A stretch of DNA of 64,000 nt, taken from positions 3,535,001 to 3,599,000 of the forward strand of contig NZ_JBEPOB010000001.1 of the NCBI RefSeq assembly GCF_040546595.1. Direction: 5' to 3'. The DNA is from Bosea sp. OAE506 (GTDB taxonomy: Bacteria; Pseudomonadota; Alphaproteobacteria; Rhizobiales; Beijerinckiaceae). Made by a program: the position numbers and the translations under genes. How positions within the stretch are numbered: position 1 is the first letter of the stretch; the number at the start of each line of letters is the position of its first letter. Below, in pieces: positions 16,136 to 26,025 of the stretch. Below the pieces are notes generated by a model. It had not been told where the DNA came from and ran no database searches. It saw only the letters and a program-made list of their open reading frames with translations.

Positions 16136-18811
16136 ATGAAGCTCCTCGTCGTCGAGTCGCCGGCCAAGGCCAAGACGATCAACAAGTATCTCGGCTCCGA
16201 CTATGAGGTGATCGCCTCCTTCGGGCATATCCGCGATCTTCCCGCGAAGGACGGCTCGGTCGATCCCGAGCATGACTTCGCGATGAAGTGGGAGATCGAG
16301 GGGCGCGGCGCCAAGCAGGTTTCCGAGATCGTCAAGGCGCTCAAGGGCGCCGACAAGCTGATCCTCGCAACCGACCCCGACCGCGAGGGAGAGGCGATCT
16401 CGTGGCATGTGCTGGAGGCGCTCAACGCCAAGAAGGCGCTGAAGGGCATTCCCGTCGAGCGCGTGACCTTCAACGCCGTGACCAAGGACGCGGTGCAGAC
16501 CGCGCTCGCCAATCCGCGCCAGGTCGACCAAGCGCTGGTCGACGCCTATCTCGCACGCCGCGCACTGGACTATCTCGTCGGCTTCACCCTCTCGCCGGTG
16601 CTCTGGCGCAAGCTGCCCGGCGCACGCTCCGCGGGGCGCGTGCAGTCGGTGGCTCTGCGCATCGTCTGCGACCGCGAGCGCGAGATCGAAGCCTTCCGGG
16701 CGCGTGAATACTGGTCGCTGGTCGCAACGCTGGCGACGGCTGCGGGCGGCGTCTTCGATGCCCGCCTCGTGGGCGCCGACGGCAAGAAGATCACCCGGCT
16801 CGACATCGGCACCGGCGACGAAGCCCGGGCTTTCAAGGAGTCGCTGGAGAGCGCCGCCTTCAATGTCGCCAATGTCGAGGCCAAGCCCGTCAAGCGCCAC
16901 CCCTACCCTCCCTTCCAGACCTCGACCCTGCAGCAGGAGGCCTCCCGCAAGCTCGGGCTGGCTCCGGCGCGGACGATGCAGCTGGCGCAGCGGCTCTATG
17001 AGGGTGTCGACATCGGCGGCGAGACGGTCGGTCTCATCACCTATATGCGAACCGACGGCGTCGACATGGACGGGTCGGCCATCACCGCGGCGCGCCGCGT
17101 CATCGGCAAGGAGTTCGGCGACGCCTATGTGCCGGACGTGCCGCGCAAGTATACGGTCAAGGCCAAGAACGCGCAGGAGGCCCACGAGGCCATCCGCCCG
17201 ACCGATCTCGGCCGTCTGCCGGCCATGGTCGCGCGCCATCTCGAGCCCGAGCAGGCCAAGCTCTACGAGCTGATCTGGAAGCGCACCATCGCCAGCCAGA
17301 TGGAATCGGCCTCGCTCGAGCGCACCACGGTCGACATCGCGGCCATGGTCGCCGGGCGCGACCTCGAGCTGCGTGCCACTGGCCAGGTCACGCTCTTCGA
17401 CGGCTTCCTGACGCTCTACCAGGAGAGCCGCGACGACGAGGAGGACGAGGACTCCAAGAAGCTTCCGGTGATGAAGACCGGCGACAGCCTCGAGAAGCGC
17501 GCCATTGCGGCCGACCAGCACTTCACCGAGCCGCCGCCGCGCTATTCGGAGGCCAGCCTGGTCAAGCGCATGGAAGAGCTCGGCATCGGCCGTCCGTCGA
17601 CCTATGCCGCGACGCTGTCTACGCTGCGCGACCGCGAATATGTCCGCATCGAGAAGAAGCGCCTCGTCCCCGAGGACAAGGGCATGCTGGTGACGGCGTT
17701 CCTGGAGAGCTTCTTCAACCGCTATGTCGCCTTCGACTTCACCGCCCTGCTCGAAGAGAAGCTCGACCGCGTCTCGAATGCCGAGATCGACTGGAAGGTG
17801 CTGCTGCGCGAATTCTGGGAGGAATTCACCAAGTCGATCGGCGACACCAAGGATCTGCGCGTCACCGAGGTGCTGGAGGCGCTGAACGGCGTGCTCGGCC
17901 CCCATGTCTTCCCGCAGCGGGAGGATGGCGGCGATCCGCGCTCCTGCCAGGTCTGCGGCACCGGCACATTGTCGCTGAAGCTCGGCAAATTCGGCGCCTT
18001 CGTCGGCTGCTCGAACTACCCAGAGTGCCGCTACACCCGGCCGCTGACCGTCTCCGCCGCCGACGGCGAGGCGACCGCCGAGGGCGGCACCGGCGCGCCG
18101 GGCGTGCGCATTCTCGGCAAGGACCCGGTGACGGAGACCGAGGTCACGATCCGCGACGGGCGCTTCGGCCCGTATATCCAGCTCGGCGAAGGCGAGAAGC
18201 CCAAGCGCTCCAGCCTGCCCAAGGGCATGAGCCCGGGCAGCGTCGACCTTGCGACGGCGCTCGCTTTGCTTGCGCTGCCCAAGGAGGTCGCGAGGCATCC
18301 CGAGAGCGGCGAGCCGATCCTGGCCGGCATCGGCCGCTACGGGCCTTACGTCCAGCACGGCAAGACCTACGCCAATATCGACAAGGACGACGACATCCTT
18401 CAGATCGGCGGCAACCGCGCGATCGACCTCATCGTCGCCAAGGAAACGGGCGGGCCCGGTGCTCGTTTCGGGCGCGGCGCGGCCGTTCCCGGGCGCGAGC
18501 TCGGCGAGCATCCTGGCGGTGGCAAGCTCGTGGTGCGGGCCGGCAAATACGGGCCTTACGTCAACTGGGGCAAGGTCAATGCGACGCTGCCGAAGGCGCT
18601 GACGCAGGAGGCGATCACGCTCGAACAGGCGGTGGAACTCGTCAACGCCAAGGCCGAGTCGAGCGGCGTCAAGGGACCTGGCAAGGCCAAGGCCGCCAAG
18701 GCGCCAGCGAAGAAGCCGGCGGCCAAGCCGGCTGCGAAAGCGGGGGCGAAGACCGCCGCCGCGAAGCCGAAGGCCGCGGCGACCAAAGCGAAGGCCGCCG
18801 CCAAGGGCTGA
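16136..18811 (+). CDS. topA: DNA topoisomerase I (type IA)
   Basis: An 891-aa enzyme that relaxes negative supercoils. The TOPRIM domain begins LLVVESPAKAKTINKYLG and includes the acidic ATDPDREGEAISWH around residue 80. The catalytic tyrosine is Y303 in ITYMRTDGVDM. A four-cysteine zinc finger (CQVCG...CSNYPEC) lies around 605-630. Two or three topo-CRPT repeats of the type GRFGPYIQ/GRYGPYVQ/GKYGPYV follow. The tail is a long Lys/Ala/Pro-rich stretch of about 45 residues, presumably a DNA-binding extension as in other alphaproteobacterial TopA. The 246-bp upstream gap shows no other gene. Confidence 0.96.
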   Translation: MKLLVVESPAKAKTINKYLGSDYEVIASFGHIRDLPAKDGSVDPEHDFAMKWEIEGRGAKQVSEIVKALKGADKLILATDPDREGEAISWHVLEALNAKKALKGIPVERVTFNAVTKDAVQTALANPRQVDQALVDAYLARRALDYLVGFTLSPVLWRKLPGARSAGRVQSVALRIVCDREREIEAFRAREYWSLVATLATAAGGVFDARLVGADGKKITRLDIGTGDEARAFKESLESAAFNVANVEAKPVKRHPYPPFQTSTLQQEASRKLGLAPARTMQLAQRLYEGVDIGGETVGLITYMRTDGVDMDGSAITAARRVIGKEFGDAYVPDVPRKYTVKAKNAQEAHEAIRPTDLGRLPAMVARHLEPEQAKLYELIWKRTIASQMESASLERTTVDIAAMVAGRDLELRATGQVTLFDGFLTLYQESRDDEEDEDSKKLPVMKTGDSLEKRAIAADQHFTEPPPRYSEASLVKRMEELGIGRPSTYAATLSTLRDREYVRIEKKRLVPEDKGMLVTAFLESFFNRYVAFDFTALLEEKLDRVSNAEIDWKVLLREFWEEFTKSIGDTKDLRVTEVLEALNGVLGPHVFPQREDGGDPRSCQVCGTGTLSLKLGKFGAFVGCSNYPECRYTRPLTVSAADGEATAEGGTGAPGVRILGKDPVTETEVTIRDGRFGPYIQLGEGEKPKRSSLPKGMSPGSVDLATALALLALPKEVARHPESGEPILAGIGRYGPYVQHGKTYANIDKDDDILQIGGNRAIDLIVAKETGGPGARFGRGAAVPGRELGEHPGGGKLVVRAGKYGPYVNWGKVNATLPKALTQEAITLEQAVELVNAKAESSGVKGPGKAKAAKAPAKKPAAKPAAKAGAKTAAAKPKAAATKAKAAAKG

Positions 18812-18834
18812 GGCTTCCGGGGCGGCGGGGCCGG

Positions 18835-19302
18835 TCAGAGAAAGCCGATCCAGCGCCCCGCCAGCAGCACGCCGGGCCAGAGCGTGACCGAGGCGGCTGC
18901 GCGCCAGCGCACCGCCGCGGTGATGTCACCTGCGAGCGCGCGGCCATAGGCCGCGCTGCGATGCTGCAGGGCGATGTTGGCGAACGCCAATGCGAGCAGG
19001 CCGAGTTTCCAGAGGAAGGCGGCGTTGCCGGCGTATTCGACCGGCCGCACGGTAAACAGCCAGGCCCCCGTCAACAGGGCGAGACCCAGCCCGCAGGCTG
19101 CGATGCGCGACAGCACCGGCGGGAGCACGTTGACCGGCACGCTGCGGAAGAACCCGAGCAGCCGCAAATCGAGCGGCAGGATCGCGCCGATCAGCAGGGC
19201 GATGCCGAGAATGTGGCTGGCGTTGACGAGGAGATAGGCCGTGCCGCTCTGCTTGAGCAGCACGGCGCCGGGCCAGTGTCCGAGAGCGGCAAGGACTTCC
19301 AT
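18835..19302 (-). CDS. Four-helix inner-membrane protein (DUF6644/DUF2214-like)
   Basis: A 155-aa membrane protein with four hydrophobic segments, the first around YLLVNASHILGIALLIGAILPLD and others around ILSRIAACGLGLALLTG, AAFLWKLGLLALAFANI and AAASVTLWPG. Conserved-looking His and Trp residues resemble CopD/DUF2214-type proteins. It is 6 bp downstream of a DUF6152-like secreted protein on the same strand, a pairing I recognise from other Hyphomicrobiales. Metal handling is possible but unproven. Confidence 0.6.
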   Translation of the reverse strand: MEVLAALGHWPGAVLLKQSGTAYLLVNASHILGIALLIGAILPLDLRLLGFFRSVPVNVLPPVLSRIAACGLGLALLTGAWLFTVRPVEYAGNAAFLWKLGLLALAFANIALQHRSAAYGRALAGDITAAVRWRAAASVTLWPGVLLAGRWIGFL

Positions 19303-19308
19303 GCGGCC

Positions 19309-19716
19309 TCAGTTGGTACGGATGCGCTCCGGATACATGTCGTAGTTATTGCCGGCGATGACGATGCGCACCGCCTTCATATGCGCCTTGCTCTTGTCGA
19401 GATGGCGGTTGCCAAGCGCGGTGATGGCGTCCCCGGGCCTGGCCGTCTCGCCGGTGAAGCCGGAGCGCGCGGTCTGGTTGGGGTTGCCGAGATCGACCTG
19501 CCACTCCGTGCCGTCCTCGGCGGTCACCATCAGCATCGGATGGGGCGGCGCCATCGAGATCGTCCGGATCTTGCCCTTCAGCTCCATCTGCTCGCCCTCG
19601 GCCCAGGCCCAGCCATGATGGGCCAGACCAGGCAGGGCGGCCATCGAGGCGAGGAAGGCGGCGCCCGCCAGCAGATGGCGGCGCGAGGCGAGGGGTACGG
19701 TCGCGGAACGGGTCAT
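19309..19716 (-). CDS. Secreted DUF6152-like protein
   Basis: A 135-aa protein with a twin-Arg-like N-terminus (ASRRHLLAGAAFLASMAALPG). The mature domain reads AHHGWAWAEGEQMELKGKIRTI...APHPMLMV and EWQVDLGNPNQTARSGF. The AHHGW...P-H-x-x-L pattern suggests a small beta-barrel domain with conserved His residues. An AGGGAG ribosome site favours ATG 19716. It is followed after 6 bp by the membrane protein at 18835, so the two probably form an export/membrane pair. Function unknown. Confidence 0.65.
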   Translation of the reverse strand: MTRSATVPLASRRHLLAGAAFLASMAALPGLAHHGWAWAEGEQMELKGKIRTISMAPPHPMLMVTAEDGTEWQVDLGNPNQTARSGFTGETARPGDAITALGNRHLDKSKAHMKAVRIVIAGNNYDMYPERIRTN

Positions 19717-19805
19717 CGGCGGTCTCCCTGTGGATCGATGGGGCCAAACCCCTCGGCTGCCCCCATCGTTCCGCAAGCGCCGATCACGCGCCGCTCACCT
19801 CCGCG

Positions 19806-20981
19806 TCAACGCGAGGCGATCAGCGAGGTCGGCGCGTCGCGCATGCTGGCGACGACGACGAGGCGCCTGACCTCACCGCGCAGATAGGCCTGCAGGAAGC
19901 GGTCGTAGTCCTTGAAGGAGACGCAGCCGTTGGAATCGCCGTTCGGCCCGAGCAGATAGGGATGGGTCAGCAGGCCGGCGCGGCCATAGATCGCGCTGCT
20001 GCCGCCGACGGGATGGAGCCGCAGGGCGCGATGCCCGTGGAACAGCGCCTCGCGCTCGGTCAGTGTGTAGGTGTGCGGCGGTGTTGCGCCGTGCATCCGG
20101 ACATGAACGTATCGAGGATCGTCCATCTTGTCGCCGAGGCCGGAATGGGCCTCCAGCTTCTCGCCATTGGGCATGTACACGGTCTTGGCGCTGATGTCGT
20201 AGATCGCCGTGCCCTGTGCGGCGCCGGGTGCGGGGCCGAAGGAGGGGCTGAGGCGACGGCCGCGCGAGCGATCGACCGCGTCGTCTTCCGGCGCGGCATA
20301 GGCCATGGCCGGCCCCTTGGCCTGCGGCGCCGCGCCGAAGAGCTTTTCGAAGAAGGAGCGGTTGTCCTCGGCGGCGGGCGCCGGGGTCGCGGTCGCCACA
20401 CGGGCAGCGCGGCGGGTCGGCTGGCGCAGCGCGATGGCGGGCGGCTCGGCTGTCTGCGGGCCTTTCAGCTCGGCCGGGCGCGGCGCCGGCAGCGGCGCGT
20501 CCTTCAGGATGCGGGAGACAGCCTGCGACTCGACAGCGGGAGCCGCGACGGATGCGACCGCCGCAGGAGCCGGCTGAATTGCCGGAGCCGGTGGGGCAGC
20601 CACAGCAGTGGGCGGCAGGGCGGCGACGACGGCGGGCTCGGCAGCAACCGGCAGACGGGCGGTCTGGACCGGCGTCTCACTGCGCTGGAGGCCAGCCTGC
20701 AGCGGAGCCTGGGCGCCGAAGGCCGAGGGCGTGGTTCCAAGAGCGAAGCCCGGCTTCAGTAGGTCGCGATAGGCCGTCGACGATGCGGCGAGAGAGCCGG
20801 TCACCATGACGTCGCGCTGGGGCGTCGCCGGGGCGGGGCGCTGCGCCTCATGACCGGGATCGAGCGCGACATAGCCGACGCCGCAGGCGACGACGATGGC
20901 GGCCATCTGCAGGAAGATGTTGTGACCGACCCGGTAGCGGGTTCGCGGCGCTCTGCGCAGCCTGTAGCCCTGACCCGACAT
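19806..20981 (-). CDS. Tlde1/DUF2778-domain protein, putative L,D-transpeptidase or carboxypeptidase
   Basis: A 391-aa protein with an N-terminal transmembrane anchor ([19 protein letters not shown], residues ~23-41). A long Ala/Pro-rich low-complexity region of about 180 residues follows. The C-terminal DUF2778 domain runs from about 240. It holds [18 protein letters not shown], then [18 protein letters not shown], and the catalytic H...GDSNGCVSF motif with Cys353. DUF2778 includes the type VI effector Tlde1, which trims or exchanges D-Ala on peptidoglycan stems. Here no secretion genes or immunity partner are nearby, so an anchored periplasmic enzyme acting on the cell's own wall is the simpler reading. 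Confidence 0.75.
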   Translation of the reverse strand: MSGQGYRLRRAPRTRYRVGHNIFLQMAAIVVACGVGYVALDPGHEAQRPAPATPQRDVMVTGSLAASSTAYRDLLKPGFALGTTPSAFGAQAPLQAGLQRSETPVQTARLPVAAEPAVVAALPPTAVAAPPAPAIQPAPAAVASVAAPAVESQAVSRILKDAPLPAPRPAELKGPQTAEPPAIALRQPTRRAARVATATPAPAAEDNRSFFEKLFGAAPQAKGPAMAYAAPEDDAVDRSRGRRLSPSFGPAPGAAQGTAIYDISAKTVYMPNGEKLEAHSGLGDKMDDPRYVHVRMHGATPPHTYTLTEREALFHGHRALRLHPVGGSSAIYGRAGLLTHPYLLGPNGDSNGCVSFKDYDRFLQAYLRGEVRRLVVVASMRDAPTSLIASR

Positions 20982-21111
20982 TCCGCACGCTCTCGACCCG
21001 ACGCAACACACAAGCGCCGCCACGACAGGACGGCACGGACCGGCAGAGCGGCCTGGATCGAGTAGAGGCGGTCTTGGTTAAGGCGGGGTGAAAGGCATCC
21101 GGTGATTGCGA

Positions 21112-21151
21112 CAAAAACCAGCGGGGCGGGCCGGCTGCCCGGCCCGCCCCG
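21112..21151 (-). terminator. Rho-independent terminator for the dioxygenase pseudogene
   Basis: A very GC-rich stem (GGGGCGGGCCGG pairs with CCGGCCCGCCCC, tetraloop) lies at 21123-21150. On the minus strand it is followed within a few bases by TTTTT, just after the stop of the gene at 21184. Confidence 0.8.
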
Positions 21152-21183
21152 TGACGGTGTGAAGATGTGACCGAAGCCGTGCT

Positions 21184-22132
21184 TCAGAGCGGCTTCAGCC
21201 CAGCCTCGATCTGCGCGCGCTTGCCTTCCAGGAAGGGCGGCAGGGAGAGCGCCTCGCCCATCGTCTCGGCCGGCTCGTCGGTCGCGAAACCGGGCTCGTC
21301 GGTCGCGATCTCGATCAGGATCCCGTTCGGCTCGCGCAGGTAGAGCGAGCGGAAATAGAAGCGATCGACCGGCCCGCTGTTGGGATAGCCGGCCGCGCGC
21401 AGGCGCTCCGCCCAGGCGTCGTAATCGGCGAAGGTCGGCGTGCGCAGTGCGAGATGGTGGACACCGCCCGCCCCTTCCCGCGCCTGCGGCAGGTCCGGCT
21501 CGACCGCGACATGGAGCTCGGCCGCCGGGCCGCCCTCCCCGATCTTGAAGACATGGATCTCGCCGGTGGCATGGGCCGCATCGCGATAGCTGCCGATTCG
21601 CTCCAGCCCCAGAAGCTGCGTCAGCACGACTTCGGTGCGCTCCAGCTTCGGCACGGAGATCGTGACAGGGCCGAGGCCGCGGATCTGATGCTCGGCCGGG
21701 ACCGGGCTCTTCTCCCAGACGACGAAGGGAATCGCACCGCCATCGGCGAGCAGCGTCAGGCGCTGTCCTTCGGGGTCCTCGAAATCGACAGCCGAGCGGC
21801 CGTTGATGGTGCGGACGGGCGAGACCGCGACGCCGGCGGCCGTCAGGCGCTCGCGCCACCAGTTGAGCGAGGTCTCGTCGGCGACCCGCAACGAGGTGCG
21901 GACGATCGAATGGGTGCCACGGCGGGCGGGCGGGGCCGGCCAGTCGAAGAAGGTCAGGTCGGTGCCGGGCGAGCCTGCGCCATCGGCATAGAACAGGGTG
22001 GTAGGCCGAGGTGTCGTCCTGGTTCACCGTCTTCTTGACCAGGCGCATGCCCAGCGTCTCGACATAGAAGCGGCGGTTGCCCGGCGCGTCGGCCGAGATG
22101 GCGGTGACGTGGTGAATTCCGGTGAGCTTCAT
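21184..22132 (-). pseudogene. VOC-family ring-cleaving dioxygenase with a frameshift
   Basis: Two reading frames together make a full-length (about 315 aa) glyoxalase-fold dioxygenase of the MhqA/MhqO type. The first part starts [26 protein letters not shown] and runs to NQDDTSAYH. The second continues [19 protein letters not shown] in another frame and ends [14 protein letters not shown]. The break is one extra base in the GGG run at 21996-21998; removing it restores the family sequence. Metal ligands (HHVT, GVHHLAL, a late Glu in ILIEIA) are intact on both sides. It is either a recent pseudogene or a sequencing error. An AGAGGG site precedes the ATG. Confidence 0.8.
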
Positions 22133-22270
22133 GGCGCCCTCTCTGGTGTGCCGGGCAGGACGCCCGGCCGTTGCGACAGAGATAGCGTGCATGACGCGCA
22201 ACGGAACCGTGCTCCGGGCAATGTCTTCATTGCCCGGACGCAATGACCGTCGCTGCCGTCACCGGTCGTG

Positions 22271-22609
22271 TCAGGGCTTCGGGGCCGGGGGAGCGGCGGA
22301 GGTGTCGGGGAGATCGACCTTGTCGCCGGGATTGGTCGGGGTCGTGCAGTCCTGCGGCCTGTTCTTGCAGTCATAGACCATCGTCGGCGCCGCAGACGGG
22401 TGCGAAACACCCGCGTTCGGCAGGATCATGTTCTGGCCCTTGTCGATTTCCGTGGGGTTCGTGATCACCGGGCCGAGACCGCCGCTGGCCTTCGCCTCTG
22501 CCGGCGCCTCGGGCTTTGTCGTGGTCTGGCCCTGCGGCTGCGCGAGGGCAGCGGTCGTCAGGACCGAGAGAACGGCGGCGAGCGCGAGGCCCGGAAGCGA
22601 GCGAAGCAT
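22271..22609 (-). CDS. Small secreted hypothetical protein
   Basis: A 112-aa protein with a clear signal peptide (MLRSLPGLALAAVLSVLTTAALA, cut before QPQG). The mature region is Pro/Thr-rich with two cysteines in TMVYDCKNRPQDCTTP that could form a disulphide. No known domain is recognised. An AAGGAAAGGG ribosome site supports the start. It sits between the dioxygenase pseudogene and the aminobenzoyl-CoA cluster and seems unrelated to either. Confidence 0.6.
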   Translation of the reverse strand: MLRSLPGLALAAVLSVLTTAALAQPQGQTTTKPEAPAEAKASGGLGPVITNPTEIDKGQNMILPNAGVSHPSAAPTMVYDCKNRPQDCTTPTNPGDKVDLPDTSAAPPAPKP

Positions 22610-22709
22610 CGGATAACCCTTTCCTTTCCCGCGCGGCTTGCGGGCATCGGATCAGGCAACCCTGCGGCAGGCCGGATGTTCCGGCGGCGGCGGATGCCGC
22701 CGCGCGGCG

Positions 22710-25034
22710 TCACGGGCTCAGCGCATGGCGGGTCGGCTTCGCCTTGAGCTTGAGCGCTTCGAGGTCCTGGCGCTCGCGTGGCGTGTTGCGCAGGAGCTGG
22801 TCCTTGCCCGGCCCATACTGAACCGGCTGCATCAGATCGACGCCGTACCAGGCGGCCGAGCGCAGCACGAACGACGGGTCAGACAGATGCGGGCGCCCGA
22901 GCGCGACGAGATCGGCCCGGCCCGAGGCGACGATCGTGTTGGCCTGATCGGCCGTCGTGATGTTGCCGACGCACATGGTGGCGACGCGGGCCTCGTTGCG
23001 GATCTGGTCCGAGAACGGCGTCTGGAACATACGGCCATAGACGGGGCGCGACTCGCGCACGGTCTGGCCGGTCGAGACGTCGACGAGATCGCAGCCCTCG
23101 GCGCCAAAAGCCTCCGCGATGGCAACCGCATCCTCAGCCGAGAGGCCGCCCTGCGCCCAGTCGGTCGCGGAGATGCGCACCGACATCGGCTTTTCGCGCG
23201 GCCAGATCTCGCGCAGCGCGCGGAACACCTCCAGCGGATAGCGCAGCCGGTTCTCGATCGAGCCGCCGTATTCATCGCCGCGGCGGTTGGTCAGCGGCGA
23301 GAGGAAGCTCGCCAGCAGGTAGCCATGGGCGCAGTGGAGCTCGAGCATGTCGAAGCCGGCACGCGCGCCGCGTTCGGCCGCGGCCACGAACTCTGCCTTG
23401 ACCCGGTCCATATCGGCCCGCGTCATCTCGCGGGGCACTTGGCTCTCGGGATAATAGGGCAAGGCGGAGGCTGAGATGATCGGCCAGGCGCCCTCCGCGA
23501 GCGGACGGTCCATGCCCTCCCACATCAGCTTGGTCGCCCCTTTTCGCCCGGCATGGCCGAGTTGGAGGCAGAGCTTGGCGGCGGAGTTGGCGTGGACGAA
23601 GCCGACGATGCGGGTCCAGGCCGCCTCCTGAGCATCGGTGTAGAGACCGGCGCAGCCGGGCGTGATTCGGGCGTCCGCCGAGACGCAGGTCATCTCGGTG
23701 AAGATCAGGCCGGGCCCACCGATGGCGCGCGAGCCGTAATGCATCAGATGCCAGTCGCCCGGCACGCCGTCTTCCGCCGAATACTGGCACATCGGCGCGA
23801 GCACCAGGCGGTTCTCCAGCGTGACGTCGCGCAGCTTCAGCGGCTGGAAGGCCGGCGGCACGGCGCTCCCATCCTTGCGGCGGCGGGCGAGCGGGCCGAG
23901 TTGGCCCGCGACCATCTCGTCGACGGCGGCGACCATAGCGGGCGCGCGCAGCGCGAGATTGTCATAGGTGATCGCCTTGGAGCGGGTCATCAAGCCGAAG
24001 GCGAAGCGCAGCGGATCGAAATCCCAGAAGCGGCCGAGCTGCTCGAACCAGACCAGCGAGACATCCGCGGCGTGTTGCGTCTTCTCGACCTCCTCGCGGC
24101 GGCTGCGCTCGTACAGGGCGAGCGCGTCATCGACCTTGAGGCCGGCCTTGTGGAAAGCCTTGTGCAGGCCGATCGCATCCTCCATCGCCAGCTTGGTGCC
24201 CGAGCCGATCGAGAAATGCGCCGTGGCCTTGGCATCGCCGATCAGCACGACGTTCTCGACCACCCAGTTGCGGCAGCGGATCATCGGGAAGTTGCGCCAG
24301 AGCGAGCGGTTGGTGATCAGCTTGTGGCCCTGCAGCTCCTCGGCGAAGACGCCTTCGAGGAAAGCGGCCGACTCAGCCTCGTCCATCGCGCCAAGGCCGG
24401 CTTTCTGGAAGGTCTCGGGGTCCGTTTCCAGCACCCAGGTCGAGCGGCCGGCCTCGTACTGGTAGCAATGGGCGATAAAGACGCCGTGCGGCGTCTCCTT
24501 GAAGAAGAAGGTGAAGGCGTCGAAGGGGCGCGTCGAGCCCATCCAGGTGAAGTGGTTCGGCCGCAGATCGACCTCCGGCTGGAAGCGGTCGCGCCAGCCC
24601 TCGCGGATGCGGCTGTTGATGCCGTCCGAGGCGACGACGAGATCGTAATTCGCCTTCAGCGTCTCGATGTCGGCCGCCTCCTCGCCGAAGCGCAGCTCCA
24701 CGCCGAGCTGGCGGGCCCGCGCCTGCACCAGCAGCAGAAGCGAGCGGCGCGAGCAGCCGCAGAAGCCGTTGCCGGAGACGCGGTGGACGCTGTCCTTGAA
24801 ATGGACCTCGATGTCGTCCCAGTATGCGAAATTGTCGCGGATCGCGGCATAGCTTGCCTCGTCGGCGGCCTTGAAGATGTCGAGCGTCTGGTCGGAGAAG
24901 ACGACGCCGAAGCCGAAGGTGTCGTCCGGCTGGTTACGCTCGAAGACCGTGATCTCGAGATCCGGCCAGTCCCGCTTCATCAGGAGCGCGAAATAGAGCC
25001 CCGCAGGCCCGCCGCCGACCACCGCGATACGCAT
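22710..25034 (-). CDS. Two-domain flavoprotein monooxygenase/reductase, probable 2-aminobenzoyl-CoA monooxygenase/reductase
   Basis: A 774-aa fusion. Residues 1-390 form a p-hydroxybenzoate-hydroxylase-type FAD monooxygenase ([14 protein letters not shown] at 5-18, [11 protein letters not shown], and [20 protein letters not shown] around 265). Residues ~395-774 form an Old Yellow Enzyme domain ([47 protein letters not shown]). This is the architecture of 2-aminobenzoyl-CoA monooxygenase/reductase, which hydroxylates and then reduces the CoA-bound ring. Salicylyl-CoA 5-hydroxylase annotations share the first domain. It is divergent from the SDR-MarR-ECH-ACAD-ligase-RidA operon, and an operator-like repeat lies 28 bp upstream of its start. 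Confidence 0.85.
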   Translation of the reverse strand: MRIAVVGGGPAGLYFALLMKRDWPDLEITVFERNQPDDTFGFGVVFSDQTLDIFKAADEASYAAIRDNFAYWDDIEVHFKDSVHRVSGNGFCGCSRRSLLLLVQARARQLGVELRFGEEAADIETLKANYDLVVASDGINSRIREGWRDRFQPEVDLRPNHFTWMGSTRPFDAFTFFFKETPHGVFIAHCYQYEAGRSTWVLETDPETFQKAGLGAMDEAESAAFLEGVFAEELQGHKLITNRSLWRNFPMIRCRNWVVENVVLIGDAKATAHFSIGSGTKLAMEDAIGLHKAFHKAGLKVDDALALYERSRREEVEKTQHAADVSLVWFEQLGRFWDFDPLRFAFGLMTRSKAITYDNLALRAPAMVAAVDEMVAGQLGPLARRRKDGSAVPPAFQPLKLRDVTLENRLVLAPMCQYSAEDGVPGDWHLMHYGSRAIGGPGLIFTEMTCVSADARITPGCAGLYTDAQEAAWTRIVGFVHANSAAKLCLQLGHAGRKGATKLMWEGMDRPLAEGAWPIISASALPYYPESQVPREMTRADMDRVKAEFVAAAERGARAGFDMLELHCAHGYLLASFLSPLTNRRGDEYGGSIENRLRYPLEVFRALREIWPREKPMSVRISATDWAQGGLSAEDAVAIAEAFGAEGCDLVDVSTGQTVRESRPVYGRMFQTPFSDQIRNEARVATMCVGNITTADQANTIVASGRADLVALGRPHLSDPSFVLRSAAWYGVDLMQPVQYGPGKDQLLRNTPRERQDLEALKLKAKPTRHALSP

Positions 25035-25061
25035 CCGAAGCCCCTCTCCCCAACCGTTCGA

Positions 25062-25087
25062 AAATTATTTTAGGTCTGAAATAATTT
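25062..25087. promoter_or_regulatory. Operator-like inverted repeat proximal to the monooxygenase/reductase gene
   Basis: The arms AAATTATTT and AAATAATTT are perfect 9-bp inverted repeats around an 8-bp spacer. Positions 25066-25077 read TATTTTAGGTCT, a 12-mer found again on the opposite strand at 25229-25240, next to the other divergent gene. MarR-family binding is inferred. Confidence 0.7.
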
Positions 25088-25220
25088 TTGCTCAAGACCG
25101 CTTCCGTCGCCTTGAGCGAGATCAAGTGACGCAGCCGGCGGTCAACGTCATATCGTGGCTGAAGCGCGCATTCCGTGAAGCCAGAACGCATGGGGAGCGG
25201 CTTTTCACACCCGCTTGCAA

Positions 25221-25244
25221 AATGCTTTAGACCTAAAATAGATT
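25221..25244. promoter_or_regulatory. Second operator-like site proximal to the SDR operon
   Basis: AGACCTAAAATA at 25229-25240 is the exact reverse complement of the 12-mer at 25066-25077, in AT-rich flanks. It ends about 25 bp before the SDR start, overlapping the expected promoter/leader. The outer arms are less symmetric than in the first site. Confidence 0.65.
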
Positions 25245-25266
25245 GTCGCATCGGGAGGCGGATCGG

Positions 25267-26022
25267 ATGCTCCTTTCAGGGCGGCACGCAGTGGTGACGG
25301 GTGGAGGGCGCGGGATCGGCCGCGCCATTGCCTCGCGCTTGCGCCGCGAGGGCGCGCGCGTCTCCATCATCGGTCGCGACGCGGCGGCGCTGGCCGCGGC
25401 CTGTGCAGCGGGCGACGCCGATGTCCATGCCGCCTGCGACGTCACCGACGCGGCCGCTATGGCGCAGGCGCTGGCGAAGCTGGCCGCCGACCAGCCGATC
25501 GACATCGCCGTCGCCAATGCGGGTGCCGTCGAGACCGGCTCCTTCCTGCGCAGCCCGGCCGAGCGCTTCCGCCGGATGACCGAGATCAACCTGATCGGTA
25601 CCGTGAACCTGTTCCACGGCACCCTGCCCGGCATGGTCGAGCGCGGGCATGGGCGGCTCATCGCGATCGGCTCGACCGCCGGGCATCGCGGCTATGCTTA
25701 CGTTTCGGCCTATGTCGCGGCCAAACACGCGGTGATCGGGCTGGTGAAGTCGCTGGCGCTGGAGACGGCGCGCAGCGGCGTGACTGTCAACGCGGTCAGC
25801 CCCGGCTATGCCGATACGGATATGGTGGCGAGCGGGCTCGACGCCATCGTCACCAAAACCGGTGTCAGCCGCGAGCAGGCGCTGGCGGGAATGGTCAAGG
25901 ACAATCCGCAGGGGCGGCTGATTGCGCCCGACGAGATCGCGCAGGCGGTGCTCTATCTCTGCGGACCGGCCAGCGGCTCGGTGACCGGCCAGTCCCTGAC
26001 GATCAATGGCGGGGAGTTCTAG
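25267..26022 (+). CDS. SDR-family oxidoreductase, probable 3-hydroxyacyl-CoA dehydrogenase step
   Basis: A 251-aa short-chain dehydrogenase with the cofactor motif TGGGRGIGRAIA at residues ~11-22, NAG near 85, a catalytic Ser in AIGSTAGH, and Y-x-x-x-K in YVAAKHA. ATG 25267 follows GGGAGG by 8 bases; an upstream in-frame GTG/TTG start would put the operator inside the gene. It opens a tightly packed operon with MarR, enoyl-CoA hydratase and acyl-CoA dehydrogenase genes. Oxidation of a hydroxyacyl-CoA produced from the reduced ring is the likely role, inferred from context. Confidence 0.85.
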   Translation: MLLSGRHAVVTGGGRGIGRAIASRLRREGARVSIIGRDAAALAAACAAGDADVHAACDVTDAAAMAQALAKLAADQPIDIAVANAGAVETGSFLRSPAERFRRMTEINLIGTVNLFHGTLPGMVERGHGRLIAIGSTAGHRGYAYVSAYVAAKHAVIGLVKSLALETARSGVTVNAVSPGYADTDMVASGLDAIVTKTGVSREQALAGMVKDNPQGRLIAPDEIAQAVLYLCGPASGSVTGQSLTINGGEF

Positions 26023-26025
26023 GCG

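Noticed and set aside
16118..18511. A 797-codon open frame antisense to topA
   Set aside because: It mirrors the topA reading frame in high-GC DNA, has an Arg/Asp/Gly-biased composition and no domain; topA is unmistakable.
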